From Paenibacillus montanisoli (GTDB lineage: Bacteria > Bacillota > Bacilli > Paenibacillales > Paenibacillaceae), in assembly GCF_003268025.1 (NCBI RefSeq), contig NZ_QLUW01000003.1:1-64000 (forward strand): a stretch of DNA of 64,000 nt, written 5' to 3'. The notes beneath the pieces were generated by a model. It saw nothing but the letters and a program-made list of their open reading frames with translations. It was not told where the DNA came from and did not search any database. The translations under genes and the position numbers were made by a program. Positions 46,057-54,751 of this stretch are shown piece after piece (within the stretch, counting starts at the first letter, position 1; every line of letters begins with the position of its first letter).

Positions 46057-48648
46057 ATGGAGCTGGTCACGAAAATCCACACGATATTTATGTTAATCGG
46101 TTCAACGGAATGCGGTAAAACGACTTTTGCTGCGGAAGTGCTGATGCCTCAGCTCAAATTCTCCGATGCGGTGACGAACAGCCGCTCCAATGTGCAGTAT
46201 ATTTCTTCCGACAACCTTCGCCAGGAAGTGCTTGGCTATGCTTACGATAAGTACGATAACGTGATGCTTGAAGCAAGCGGGCAGGCGTTTCACTTGTTGT
46301 TCGAGAAGCTGCGAATGGTCACTTCCTATCCGATCAATGCGGAGTTTGTCATTGTCGATACGACCGGACTTGCGGAGGATTTCCGCAAGCGGGTCAGGGA
46401 GATCGCCTTCGAGAACAACTATAACCTCGAGGTCATTCTCTTTGATTACCGCAACCGCGAAGACTATTATGCTTCGGACCGGTCCAAGAAGCTGATTACC
46501 TCCCATATCAACCGGCTGAAAAAAGACGTTCTGGGCGCATTGTCGCGGGAAGGGTATGACAACATTCACCGGATAAAGGCAAAGGATTTCTATTCGGTCA
46601 CGGAAAGGAAAGCGAATCCGGACTATCGGGTTGTCATCGAAAATTTGGCCGACTATCAAGCGTCGATGCTGCCCGCGGATCAGAAATACGTGATCGTTGG
46701 CGACGTTCATGAGTCTGTCGATGAGCTGCGAGGTTTGCTGCGCGGTTACGGCTATGGGCTTGAAGAAGATAAGCTGACCGTCACGGAGCGCGTGCAGCGG
46801 ACGAAGATTATTTTGGCGGGGGACTGGATCGATAAAGGGAAGCGGACCAAGGAAACGATCGAGTTCCTTTATCGCAATCGGGAGAACTTCCTGTTCGTCT
46901 TAGGCAATCACGAAAATTTCGTCGATAAGTATTTGCAGGGCGACATTCAAGGCGTGGATGATGAACTTCTCCATACGTACTTTGATTCTGCCGAGGCGCT
47001 TCGCGGCGACGATGGACTGCGTTCGAAATTCACCGAGTTGGTCGCGCTCTCCAAGCCGTTCTTCCGATTCAACGGAACATCGGGCTCGTCCTTCTACGTG
47101 ACGCATGCGCCTTGCCGCAACAAGTATATCGGGAAGCTGGACCGCAATTCGGTTCGCCGCCAACGCAATTTCCGAATCGATCGCAGCGCTCCGCTCGAGC
47201 CGCAACTTGCTTTCCTGGCCGAGGAGGCGGTAAGCAACCAGCCTTTCCATGTATTTGGACATATCGCGGCAAAGCGGGCCTTTCGGATTAAGAACAAGGT
47301 TCATATCGATACCGGAAGCGTGCATGGAAACGGCTTAACCTCGGTCATGATTTCCTTCAAGCCCTTTTATAAATCGCATAAATCCCAGCCGCCCGTCCTG
47401 ATCGAAGAGCTGCCCGTTTTATTCCAGGAAGAGAAACAGGTATCGCTGCAGGATCTCGGAGAGGATGAAACGCGCAGACTTCGTTATGTATCGCGCAACA
47501 AGGTGAACTTCATTTCGGGTACGATGTCTCCGGCGAACAAAGACGAAGCGCGAAATGAACTGGAGTCGCTGCGTAAAGGGTTGGACTATTTTGCGGATCG
47601 CGGGTTGAACGAGGTTGTCCTGCAGCCAAAATACATGGGTTCAAGGTGCAATGTGTATCTTCATCGCGACATCAGCCAGTGCTTCGCGGTCAGCCGAAGG
47701 GGCTACAAAATCAATCCGGGCCAGGTTGATTTGACGGGGATCTATCAGCAGCTGTTGAGCAAGTTTGGCGATTACATGAAGGCGCATCATGCCGAAATGC
47801 TGATTTTGGACGGTGAATTGCTGCCATGGAAAGCGTTGGGCGAAGGATTGATCGAGAAGCAATTCAAGCCGATCGGGAGAGCGCTGGAAACCGAGCTTGC
47901 CTTTCTCCAGCAGAACGGGTTTGAAGAAGCATTCGGCAACATGCGTGAGGCATACGCGGAGAGCGGATTCCGCAAGGATCAGCATACGATGGCAAAGTCG
48001 GCTCTAAGCGAGAAATACGGCGATCGGATTTACCAGAACTTCAAGTATATGAACGAAATTTTGGAGTCGTACGCGCCGTTAGCCGAGCATGTGGATGCCT
48101 ACCGCATCTACAAGAAACAGCTTGAGCTTTACGCGGAGGATGCAGAGCTTGCGTATAAACCGTTTGCGCTGCTGAAAGTGGTTTATGAGAACGGAGATGA
48201 AATGCTGCCGGAATGGGAAGCGTCGGAGATGTTCCGTTTTCTGTCCGACGATGCTTTTCTTAAGATCGATTTGAACGATCCCGCCAGCTATGAGGAGGCT
48301 GAAGCGTTCTTTGCCAAGCTGACCGTGGAGAATCATATGGAAGGTGTCGTCATCAAGCCCGAGGTCTACGAGAGAGGCGGCATCCCGTATATGAAGGTTC
48401 GAAACGGCAGCTACCTCTCCATCATCTACGGGTACGACTACCGGTTTCCGTACAAATACAAGAAGCTGATGAAGCAGAAAAACATTGCTCAGAAGCTGCG
48501 CACCTCGGCAAATGAGTATAAGCTTGGCCAGCAGATGCTTGCTATCAAATTTGCGGAAATTACGCCGGATCATCAGGCCTACGGAGCGGCAGCAGCCAAT
48601 TTGCTATACGAGACGGCCAAAGAGAAAGAGGTTGATCCGCGGCTATAG
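46057..48648 (+). CDS. pnkp: Polynucleotide kinase-phosphatase-RNA ligase (Pnkp)
   Basis: 863 residues, the full three-domain length. 5'-OH kinase with P-loop IGSTECGKTTF (Lys21). Metallophosphatase with GDVHESVDELRG (about 214), GDWIDKG and GNHEN, which removes 2',3'-cyclic phosphate. Ligase/adenylyltransferase with motif I PKYMGSRCNVYL (Lys525) and late EGVVIKPEVY. Together with Hen1 it repairs tRNAs or other RNAs cut by ribotoxins. SD GGAGG lies inside the end of hen1, so the pair is translationally coupled. Confidence 0.96.
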   Translation: MELVTKIHTIFMLIGSTECGKTTFAAEVLMPQLKFSDAVTNSRSNVQYISSDNLRQEVLGYAYDKYDNVMLEASGQAFHLLFEKLRMVTSYPINAEFVIVDTTGLAEDFRKRVREIAFENNYNLEVILFDYRNREDYYASDRSKKLITSHINRLKKDVLGALSREGYDNIHRIKAKDFYSVTERKANPDYRVVIENLADYQASMLPADQKYVIVGDVHESVDELRGLLRGYGYGLEEDKLTVTERVQRTKIILAGDWIDKGKRTKETIEFLYRNRENFLFVLGNHENFVDKYLQGDIQGVDDELLHTYFDSAEALRGDDGLRSKFTELVALSKPFFRFNGTSGSSFYVTHAPCRNKYIGKLDRNSVRRQRNFRIDRSAPLEPQLAFLAEEAVSNQPFHVFGHIAAKRAFRIKNKVHIDTGSVHGNGLTSVMISFKPFYKSHKSQPPVLIEELPVLFQEEKQVSLQDLGEDETRRLRYVSRNKVNFISGTMSPANKDEARNELESLRKGLDYFADRGLNEVVLQPKYMGSRCNVYLHRDISQCFAVSRRGYKINPGQVDLTGIYQQLLSKFGDYMKAHHAEMLILDGELLPWKALGEGLIEKQFKPIGRALETELAFLQQNGFEEAFGNMREAYAESGFRKDQHTMAKSALSEKYGDRIYQNFKYMNEILESYAPLAEHVDAYRIYKKQLELYAEDAELAYKPFALLKVVYENGDEMLPEWEASEMFRFLSDDAFLKIDLNDPASYEEAEAFFAKLTVENHMEGVVIKPEVYERGGIPYMKVRNGSYLSIIYGYDYRFPYKYKKLMKQKNIAQKLRTSANEYKLGQQMLAIKFAEITPDHQAYGAAAANLLYETAKEKEVDPRL

Positions 48649-48697
48649 CATGGCGTCAGTATAGGCAAAAGGAATGGAGCTCATAGGCACAGGATAT

Positions 48698-48726
48698 TTC
48701 AAGGCTTTTATTCAGCGGATTATAAT
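48698..48726 (+). promoter_or_regulatory. Promoter of the methyltransferase gene
   Basis: -35 TTCAAG, 17-bp spacer, perfect -10 TATAAT (48721-48726). Suggests the next gene is transcribed separately from pnkp. Confidence 0.6.
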
Positions 48727-48777
48727 GGGAGTAGATGTCGATTCGGGCAGCATGATGAGCAAGGGGGATGGTTAATC

Positions 48778-49464
48778 GTGGATAAAAACGCGCGGGACGT
48801 CCGCAACTCGTTCAATGAGACTGCAGCCGTGTATGACGGCCAGCGGCGGAAGCTGATTCCCTGCTTTGATGACTTCTACGGCATAGCCGCCGCTCTGGCT
48901 GAAACGGAGACCGAGGCCCCGTCCATTCTGGATTTGGGTGCCGGGACGGGGTTGCTTTCTTCCTTCCTGCTGCAGCGTTATCCGCAGGCGAAACTAACGC
49001 TCATAGACCTGTCCGACAATATGCTGGACATTGCAAGAAAGCGGTTCAAGGATGTTCCGGGCGTCACGTACCGTTGTGAAGATTATACAAAATTCGCAGC
49101 GGAATGTTCGTTCGATCTGATCGTGTCCGGCCTTTCCATCCACCATCTCTCGGATGAGGATAAGCGGGTGTTGTACAAGGCGAGCTACGCTAATTTAAAG
49201 CCGGGCGGCGTCTTTATCAATGCGGATCAGGTGCTGGGCCATACGCCGTATGTGGATGCCCTCTACAAAACGGACTGGAAGCGGAAAGTGGAGGCCAGCG
49301 GATTGTCGGCAGCGGAAATCGCGGCTGCATACGAGCGCACCAAGCTGGACCGGATGGCCGGCTTGCAGACGCAGCTGGACTGGCTGGAACAAGCGAGTTT
49401 TGCGGATGTGGACTGTGTGTATAAGTATTACAATTTTGTCGTTATGGTTGGGAGAAAGCGCTGA
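48778..49464 (+). CDS. Class I SAM-dependent methyltransferase
   Basis: 228 residues. SAM motif ILDLGAGTGLLSSFLL, then LIDLSDNMLDIARKRF and IVSGLSIHHLSDEDKRVLY. A standard small-molecule-type methyltransferase of unspecified substrate. Start is GTG with AAGGGGGATGG upstream. It lies between the two RNA-repair operons; a link to them is only positional. Confidence 0.85.
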   Translation: MDKNARDVRNSFNETAAVYDGQRRKLIPCFDDFYGIAAALAETETEAPSILDLGAGTGLLSSFLLQRYPQAKLTLIDLSDNMLDIARKRFKDVPGVTYRCEDYTKFAAECSFDLIVSGLSIHHLSDEDKRVLYKASYANLKPGGVFINADQVLGHTPYVDALYKTDWKRKVEASGLSAAEIAAAYERTKLDRMAGLQTQLDWLEQASFADVDCVYKYYNFVVMVGRKR

Positions 49465-49483
49465 ACTGAGAGAGGGATGGAGC

Positions 49484-49816
49484 ATTAAACTATTATTCGT
49501 GTGCAGCCGCAATAAGTGGCGCGGCCTAACGGCAGAGAAGGTGTTCGAGCACGCGTCCGGCTATCAGGTCAGATCGGCGGGAACGGAAGACGCCGCAAGA
49601 GTGAAAGTTACGAGCGGCCATATCGGTTGGGCAGACGTCGTATTTGCGATGGAAAAGAAGCATGTTCGGAGGCTCAATGAAAAGTTTCGGGGAGAACTTG
49701 CGGGGAAACGGCTCATTTGTCTGGATATTCCCGATGATTACCAGTTTATGGACGAGGAGCTCATTGATATTCTGAAGGGCAGGGTAACGGAGTATATCGA
49801 TATTTCCGTTGATTAG
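49484..49816 (+). CDS. Low-molecular-weight phosphotyrosine phosphatase-like protein, probable ATT start
   Basis: 110 residues from an ATT at 49484. The natural N-terminus (M)KLLFVCSRNKWRGLTAEKVFE has the phosphatase P-loop Cys-x5-Arg (C7-R13). The C-terminal part has WADVVFAMEKKHVRRL and CLDIPDDYQFMDEELIDIL, seen in short PTP-like proteins. No ATG, GTG or TTG occurs near that point in frame; AGAGGG at 49471 is well spaced for the ATT. The catalytic Asp loop is replaced by IPDDY. Only 19 bp after the methyltransferase. Confidence 0.7.
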   Translation: MKLLFVCSRNKWRGLTAEKVFEHASGYQVRSAGTEDAARVKVTSGHIGWADVVFAMEKKHVRRLNEKFRGELAGKRLICLDIPDDYQFMDEELIDILKGRVTEYIDISVD

Positions 49817-49820
49817 AAAA

Positions 49821-49873
49821 AAGGCCGGTGAGCCGGGACGCTGCATGCGTGCCGCTGCTCACCGGCCTTTTTA
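49821..49873. terminator. Bidirectional terminator
   Basis: Stem AAGGCCGGTGAGC / GCTCACCGGCCTT with T-run on plus and A-run (T on minus) at the other side. Separates the phosphatase-like gene from the convergent WYL operon. Confidence 0.9.
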
Positions 49874-49885
49874 TATAGAGGCGTG

Positions 49886-50722
49886 TTAGGAGGATGCTTG
49901 CTCGTCTTGATCCGGCAACAGCACGCCGTACCTCGCTAACGCTTTGCCGGACGATTCCAGCATGCGCTTGCGCAAATAATCGCTCTCCGCAACGCGTACG
50001 CGTTTGCCCAAAAAGCGAATTTTGGACAGGACGTACTCGCTTTCGTCGCTAAGGTAACCTAAATTGACTTTATATACGCCGTTGTCCTCATCGTAATCGA
50101 CGGTCTTATCGAAACAGGAGAACGCGTAGAGGATACGCGACAGCTCGCGGTTATAAGCAGGCATCACCTCGATGACCGCATATTCCTTGCGCTTGTCGAG
50201 CTGCCCGCGGATGAAGGCGATCGCTTGCTTGATTCGTTCGGGAGCCAGGTCTGCAGGTTCGGCTAGCGAAATATTCGCGAGCTTCGTTCTCATGAAGGAA
50301 CGGTGCCTGAGGTTGTACCATAGCAGATACCACTCCCGCTTCACCATGGAATACTCCATCTTGTAGGGTACGCCGAGCTGCCTCTCATGGACTCTATCGT
50401 TCTTGATCTTGTAAGACAGGGTAAGGCCGCTGCCGCCTATAATGGCGCGGCTTAAGCTGCGAAGCAACGGATGATAAACTTGCTTCTCCAGACTGCGCGC
50501 TTTCTCCACGAAATGCTCCTCCAGCTCAAGCTCCAGCGACTGCTCCTCGCCTAGAATGCCGTGCAGCTTCGTAAGCGTCTCGGCTGAGAAAGCGGCCGCT
50601 GCCGCCGGATGCCGCAGCATCAGCTTGAGCCAGGAGCGCTCATGGGAGGTTACCATGAACGTGCCGGAATTCTCCAGCCTTGAGATGACCTGGTAGTTAA
50701 AAATCTTTTCAAACGGATTCAT
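49886..50722 (-). CDS. WYL-domain protein (second gene of WYL pair)
   Basis: About 278 residues. The middle part carries the WYL-type segment LGVPYKMEYSMVKREWYLLWYNLRHRSFMRTKLANI, and the C-terminal part has the WCX-like region (VRVAESDYLRKRMLESSG). No clear N-terminal HTH of the usual kind is seen, so it may be a sensor partner rather than a DNA binder. It overlaps the end of the upstream WYL gene by 14 bp and has SD AAGGAGAT, so the two are co-translated. Start 50722 is preferred to the longer frame. Confidence 0.8.
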   Translation of the reverse strand: MNPFEKIFNYQVISRLENSGTFMVTSHERSWLKLMLRHPAAAAAFSAETLTKLHGILGEEQSLELELEEHFVEKARSLEKQVYHPLLRSLSRAIIGGSGLTLSYKIKNDRVHERQLGVPYKMEYSMVKREWYLLWYNLRHRSFMRTKLANISLAEPADLAPERIKQAIAFIRGQLDKRKEYAVIEVMPAYNRELSRILYAFSCFDKTVDYDEDNGVYKVNLGYLSDESEYVLSKIRFLGKRVRVAESDYLRKRMLESSGKALARYGVLLPDQDEQASS

Positions 50723-52043
50723 AGTACGCGGCGATCTCCTTCCATTCCGCAATCATTTCCTCGCGAAGCTGTCTTGGGGCGAGCACCTCGCAGCTGGAAC
50801 CGAAGCTGCGCAGCCATGGCCGGATCTCGGTCGTGCCGTTGACGATGATCTCGTAGATGAAGCTGTCCGCCTCCTCCTCCACGATTTCGCCCCACTGTCC
50901 CTGCAGCAGCACGCGTTCCCGGACGAAGTTCGGCGACTGATCGCCCGGGTTGAAAAATCTTGCCCGCACCTTCACCGCCCCGCCCGTATCGATCAGCCAG
51001 CTGTGCTTGATGCGCTGCTCCAGCTCCTGCCGCTTCTCGACAAACAGCTCTTCCGGCACCGATTCGCCCTCGGCCAGCTGCGTCATGCCCTCCAGCCGGT
51101 ATTTTCGGATTCCTTCTCGGCTGTTGTTGGCGAGCATATACCAGCGGCCGTATTGATGATCGTAGATCACCTTGATCGGCAGCGCCGTTTGCGGTTTGCC
51201 GCCCGAGTCCCGCTCAAACAACGGGTTGGTGTTTTTGGACGCATAGCTTTGCTCGGTTTTCGGCGAAAAATAAACGAAGGTGACTTTGCTGCGATTCCGG
51301 ATCGCGGCGAGCAGCGTGAAGAGATGCGCCTCATCCAAAATACGGGAGTAATAATGGTACTTATACAGGAAGGACAACCCGGCTGCTGCGCTATCTTCAT
51401 CCGCGTTCGCTTCGGTTTGGCGCCGGACGGACCTCTTCAATTGATCGCGCAGCAGGTAGCCCTGAACCGACGGCACCTGCGTATTGGCCATCACATCGAC
51501 GAAATGCAGCAGATCGAGCAGCTCGTCGTCATTCAAGCCGCGCACGAGGTCGTTCTGGATGCGGTACCGGTAAGGGCGCGCGCCGGGCTCGCGCTTGACG
51601 ACGCCGACTTCCTCCAAATATTTGAGGTCCGAGCGAATCGTTTTCTCATCCGGAAATAAGGCGGCATCGGCAGTTGGACCGCTGCAGCATAGGTCGAGCA
51701 GCTCCAGCGCCGTCTGCGGCTTCTCGTGCATGGCGGCCAGCAGAAGCGCCAGGCGCTGGCTCTCGGAGTCCTTGAGCGATTTGGCCCGGAACAGGAACAG
51801 CAGCCTCGGGTCGGCGGAATCGTAATAGCTGTAACGGACCGCATCGGCAAATTCCTTGCTTTGCTCCTCGGAGGTCTGCTGCTGCGTGGCGGCAGCGATC
51901 TCCTTCAGCCTGCGGATGGTTTTATCAAACGTATGTACGGAGATGCCGAGCCGCTCGGCGAATTGCTGGCGGTTATAGGCGCCGCTCGTAAGGACGAGCA
52001 TGCGCAGAAACTGGATTTCTTTATCAAAGCTCTCTCTAGCCAC
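50709..52043 (-). CDS. HTH-WYL transcriptional regulator (first gene of WYL pair)
   Basis: 444 residues. N-terminal winged helix (NRQQFAERLGISVHTFDKTIRRLKEIA), a second helical region (KTIRSDLKYLEEVGVV), and a WYL domain (ALPIKVIYDHQYGRWYMLANNSREGIRKYRLEGM) with C-terminal extension. WYL domains sense ligands, often nucleic-acid-derived, and control stress or defence genes. It is divergent from the RlaP-RtcB operon, sharing a 164-bp intergenic region with the direct-repeat element, so it is the best candidate regulator of both RNA-repair operons. Confidence 0.88.
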   Translation of the reverse strand: MARESFDKEIQFLRMLVLTSGAYNRQQFAERLGISVHTFDKTIRRLKEIAAATQQQTSEEQSKEFADAVRYSYYDSADPRLLFLFRAKSLKDSESQRLALLLAAMHEKPQTALELLDLCCSGPTADAALFPDEKTIRSDLKYLEEVGVVKREPGARPYRYRIQNDLVRGLNDDELLDLLHFVDVMANTQVPSVQGYLLRDQLKRSVRRQTEANADEDSAAAGLSFLYKYHYYSRILDEAHLFTLLAAIRNRSKVTFVYFSPKTEQSYASKNTNPLFERDSGGKPQTALPIKVIYDHQYGRWYMLANNSREGIRKYRLEGMTQLAEGESVPEELFVEKRQELEQRIKHSWLIDTGGAVKVRARFFNPGDQSPNFVRERVLLQGQWGEIVEEEADSFIYEIIVNGTTEIRPWLRSFGSSCEVLAPRQLREEMIAEWKEIAAYYESV

Positions 52044-52130
52044 GGGGGAGCCTCCTCTTCATCACGAACAATCAGATAGTTTCATTGTAACAGGGCTGGA
52101 AGCGCCGGAAAATGGCAATGTTTCTCTGCC

Positions 52131-52177
52131 GTCGCCATACTTTTGCCGTGTTCGCGGGAGGCGGAAGCGGCCATAAT
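52131..52177 (+). promoter_or_regulatory. RNA-repair promoter B (rlaP-rtcB) with shared direct-repeat element
   Basis: GTCGCCATACTT-TT-GCCGTGTTC at 52131-52153, 20 of 23 bases identical to the element at 44706. -10-like CATAAT at 52172-52177, exactly 41 bp from the element start, as at promoter A. ATG follows at 52208. Confidence 0.7.
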
Positions 52178-52207
52178 GGGATCAACGGGATAAAGGAGCT
52201 TGGTACG

Positions 52208-52999
52208 ATGACGATCATGTATACGACTGAACAAATACAAGAACAGCTTCGGCGCATTGAAGAGGAAGAGCAGGTCCGCATTCTCTACGCCTGCGAATCC
52301 GGCAGCCGGGCATGGGGCTTTCCGTCGAAGGACAGCGATTACGATGTGCGTTTCCTCTATGTAAGGCCGGCGGAGTGGTATTTATCGATCTTCGACCGGC
52401 GGGACGTGATCGAGCGGCCGATCAACGATCGGCTGGATCTAAGCGGCTGGGATATCCGCAAAGCTTTGAATCTGTTTCGCAAATCGAATCCGCCGCTGCT
52501 GGAATGGCTGCAGTCGCCGATTCCGTATTGGGAAGCAACTGGCGCTGCGGAGCGGATCCGTGCATTGTCGCCGCTGACGTTCTCGCCGCGGTCCTGCCTC
52601 TACCACTACTTGCATATGGCGCGGGGCAACTATCGGATGTATCTGCAAGGCGAGCAGGTGAGGATCAAGAAATATTTTTATGTGCTGCGTCCGATTCTGG
52701 CCTGTTTGTGGATTCGTGCCAGCAATACGATGCCGCCGATGGCCTTTCAGGAGTTAGCAGATGCCATGCTGCCGGATCAAGAGGAACTACGGGACGTCGT
52801 GGAAGAGCTGCTGGCGCGCAAAATCGCAGGCGATGAGCTGGATTACGAGCCGCAAATCACGATCATTAACGCGTTTGTGGAGAAGCAGCTGGCAGAACTG
52901 GAGCATGAGGCGCCGTCCGTACCGAACGCGCCGAGCACGCAGGATGAGCAATTGGATCGGCTGTTTCGAATGGCAATCAAAGAAGCTTGGGGAGGGTGA
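52208..52999 (+). CDS. RlaP-type nucleotidyltransferase (RNA-ligase-associated)
   Basis: 263 residues. Polymerase-beta-like nucleotidyltransferase with SGSRAWGFPSKDSDYDVRFLY (GS at 32-33, Asp44 and Asp46), then the helical PF10127 region (LFRKSNPPLLEWLQSPIPY, KKYFYVLRPILACLWI). This family is often encoded beside RtcB and is predicted to add or mature nucleotides at broken RNA ends. ATG 52208 has AAGGAG upstream; the longer frame to 52112 runs over the promoter. 8 bp before rtcB. Confidence 0.88.
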   Translation: MTIMYTTEQIQEQLRRIEEEEQVRILYACESGSRAWGFPSKDSDYDVRFLYVRPAEWYLSIFDRRDVIERPINDRLDLSGWDIRKALNLFRKSNPPLLEWLQSPIPYWEATGAAERIRALSPLTFSPRSCLYHYLHMARGNYRMYLQGEQVRIKKYFYVLRPILACLWIRASNTMPPMAFQELADAMLPDQEELRDVVEELLARKIAGDELDYEPQITIINAFVEKQLAELEHEAPSVPNAPSTQDEQLDRLFRMAIKEAWGG

Positions 53000-53007
53000 A
53001 ACGAATA

Positions 53008-54234
53008 ATGGCATATGCAACAATTGGCGGGGTTCGCGTGTGGGGGACGCCGGATGACGGGGCCGTATCGCAGGCGCGGACCTGCGCGGAAACCGGACGG
53101 GTCATGCGGACGCTGTTGATGGCGGATCACCATAAAGGCTACAGCCAGCCGATCGGCGGCGTTGTCGTGTACGACGGGCAAATTTCGCCTTCGGGGGTCG
53201 GCTATGACATTGGCTGCGGGAATAAAGCGGTTCGTACGGGCTTGATGGCAGTGGATGTGAAGCGCGATATCGCGGGGATTATGAATGCGATATCGCGCCG
53301 GGTTTCGTTCGGCGTCGGGCGGGTGAACGAGGAGCGGGTCGATCATGAGCTGTTTGACGATCCCGATTGGGCGGTTTATCGGGCTGTCGGAAAGCAGGAG
53401 CACGACAAGCTGCTGGCGCTTGCGCGAGATCAGCTGGGCACGGTGGGGAGCGGGAATCACTTTGTGGATCTGTTCGAGGAGCCTGCGACGGGCCGACTAT
53501 GGGTGGCGAATCATTTTGGCAGCAGAGGATTCGGGCATAAGACGGCGAGCGGATTTCTTAATTTGGCCGCAGGCCGCGGCTTTCTCGGCCATGCACCGGG
53601 GGAAAAGATGGATCAGCCGCCGGTGCTGCTAGAGATGGACAGCGAGCTTGGCGTCATGTACTACCGCGCGATGCGGCTTGCCGGCCGCTACGCCTACGCC
53701 GGCCGCGATTACGTCATGAAGCAGGTGCTGGCCATACTCGGAGCGGAGCCGGAGATGGAGGTGCACAACCACCATAACTACGCATGGAAGGAGCAGCATG
53801 GCGGCAAGGAGACGGTCGTCGTCCGCAAAGGCGCGACGCCTTCCGCGCCTGGGCAGCTCGGCTTCATCGGCGGGAGCATGGGCGATATCTCCGTCATTGT
53901 GAGGGGGAAGGATACCGCCGAGAATCGCGATGCGTGCTATAGTACGGTGCACGGTGCGGGCCGAATCATGAGCCGGACGCAGGCCGCCGGCAAAATGAAC
54001 TGGCGCACGCGCTCCCGCAGCGGCGGCCAAATTACGCCGGAGCAGATGAAGCATGCCGTGGCGGCGTACGGCGTCGAGCTCCGCGGAGCGGGCACCGACG
54101 AGAGCCCGTTCGTTTACCGCAAGCTGCAGGATGTACTCGACGCGCACAGCGAGACGATCGATGTGCTCCACGTGTTGAAGCCGATCGGCGTCTGCATGGC
54201 AGGCGCGGATGAGTTTGACCCTTATAAGGATTAA
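53008..54234 (+). CDS. rtcB: RNA-splicing ligase RtcB
   Basis: 408 residues. Joins 2',3'-cyclic phosphate (or 3'-P) and 5'-OH RNA ends with GTP and Mn. Metal/catalytic motifs: GVGYDIGCGNKAVRTG (Cys), GSGNHFVDL, NHFGSRGFGH, EVHNHHNYAWKE, VVRKGATPS, and the guanylylated His in TVHGAGR (His315). Length fits the short bacterial RtcB form. ATG 53008 follows GGGGAGGGTG. Second gene of the rlaP-rtcB operon. Confidence 0.96.
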   Translation: MAYATIGGVRVWGTPDDGAVSQARTCAETGRVMRTLLMADHHKGYSQPIGGVVVYDGQISPSGVGYDIGCGNKAVRTGLMAVDVKRDIAGIMNAISRRVSFGVGRVNEERVDHELFDDPDWAVYRAVGKQEHDKLLALARDQLGTVGSGNHFVDLFEEPATGRLWVANHFGSRGFGHKTASGFLNLAAGRGFLGHAPGEKMDQPPVLLEMDSELGVMYYRAMRLAGRYAYAGRDYVMKQVLAILGAEPEMEVHNHHNYAWKEQHGGKETVVVRKGATPSAPGQLGFIGGSMGDISVIVRGKDTAENRDACYSTVHGAGRIMSRTQAAGKMNWRTRSRSGGQITPEQMKHAVAAYGVELRGAGTDESPFVYRKLQDVLDAHSETIDVLHVLKPIGVCMAGADEFDPYKD

Positions 54235-54248
54235 ACGGCTTGGATGAG

Positions 54249-54277
54249 GGGCGCTTCTTTGGAGACGCCTTTTTTTG
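54249..54277 (+). terminator. Terminator after rtcB
   Basis: GGCGCTTC / GGAGACGCC hairpin with one mismatch, then T7. Confidence 0.75.
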
Positions 54278-54364
54278 CGATAGTCAGCCCTATCCTTTAA
54301 GCTATTGTGCCTAAATAACGGGTATAATGAGGACAACGCTATGAATGCCCAAAGGAGGAAATTT

Positions 54365-54625
54365 ATGAGCCAGATGCTGAATAAGCTATGCGTCAAAACG
54401 TTCAACAACACCAACGTCATTACGGAGATCGGCGTGGTGAAAAAAGTGAATAGCCGCACGATTCACGTGGATTGGGGCAAGAAGGTTTGGATCTACCAGA
54501 ACCGGGATTTTCGCTGGATTCCGCTTACGGCGGAGGAGTTCGGGGAGAAGTACGGCAAAAACAAGTTTTCACCGGAGGCTCTTGCCAGAGCGGCGGAGCT
54601 TGGCCTGGATATTCCCAAGGGATAG
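54365..54625 (+). CDS. Small conserved-type hypothetical protein
   Basis: 86 residues, basic. Starts MSQMLNKLCVKTFNNTNVITEIGVVKKVNSRTIHVDWG and ends with a short helical region. No family recognised; the beta-rich first half could be an SH3/chromo-like barrel. AAAGGAGG is well placed for ATG 54365, and TATAAT occurs upstream (about 54324). Confidence 0.7.
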   Translation: MSQMLNKLCVKTFNNTNVITEIGVVKKVNSRTIHVDWGKKVWIYQNRDFRWIPLTAEEFGEKYGKNKFSPEALARAAELGLDIPKG

Positions 54626-54751
54626 GGAAATCGAATCAGGCATCGACTTCATCCGACAGAAGCTCATATTTTGTAAAAATAGGTATCCCCTAATCTAGCA
54701 ACTGCTGATATAATAAGAGTCTACCTTTTTTATCCACTGAAAGGAGATTCT

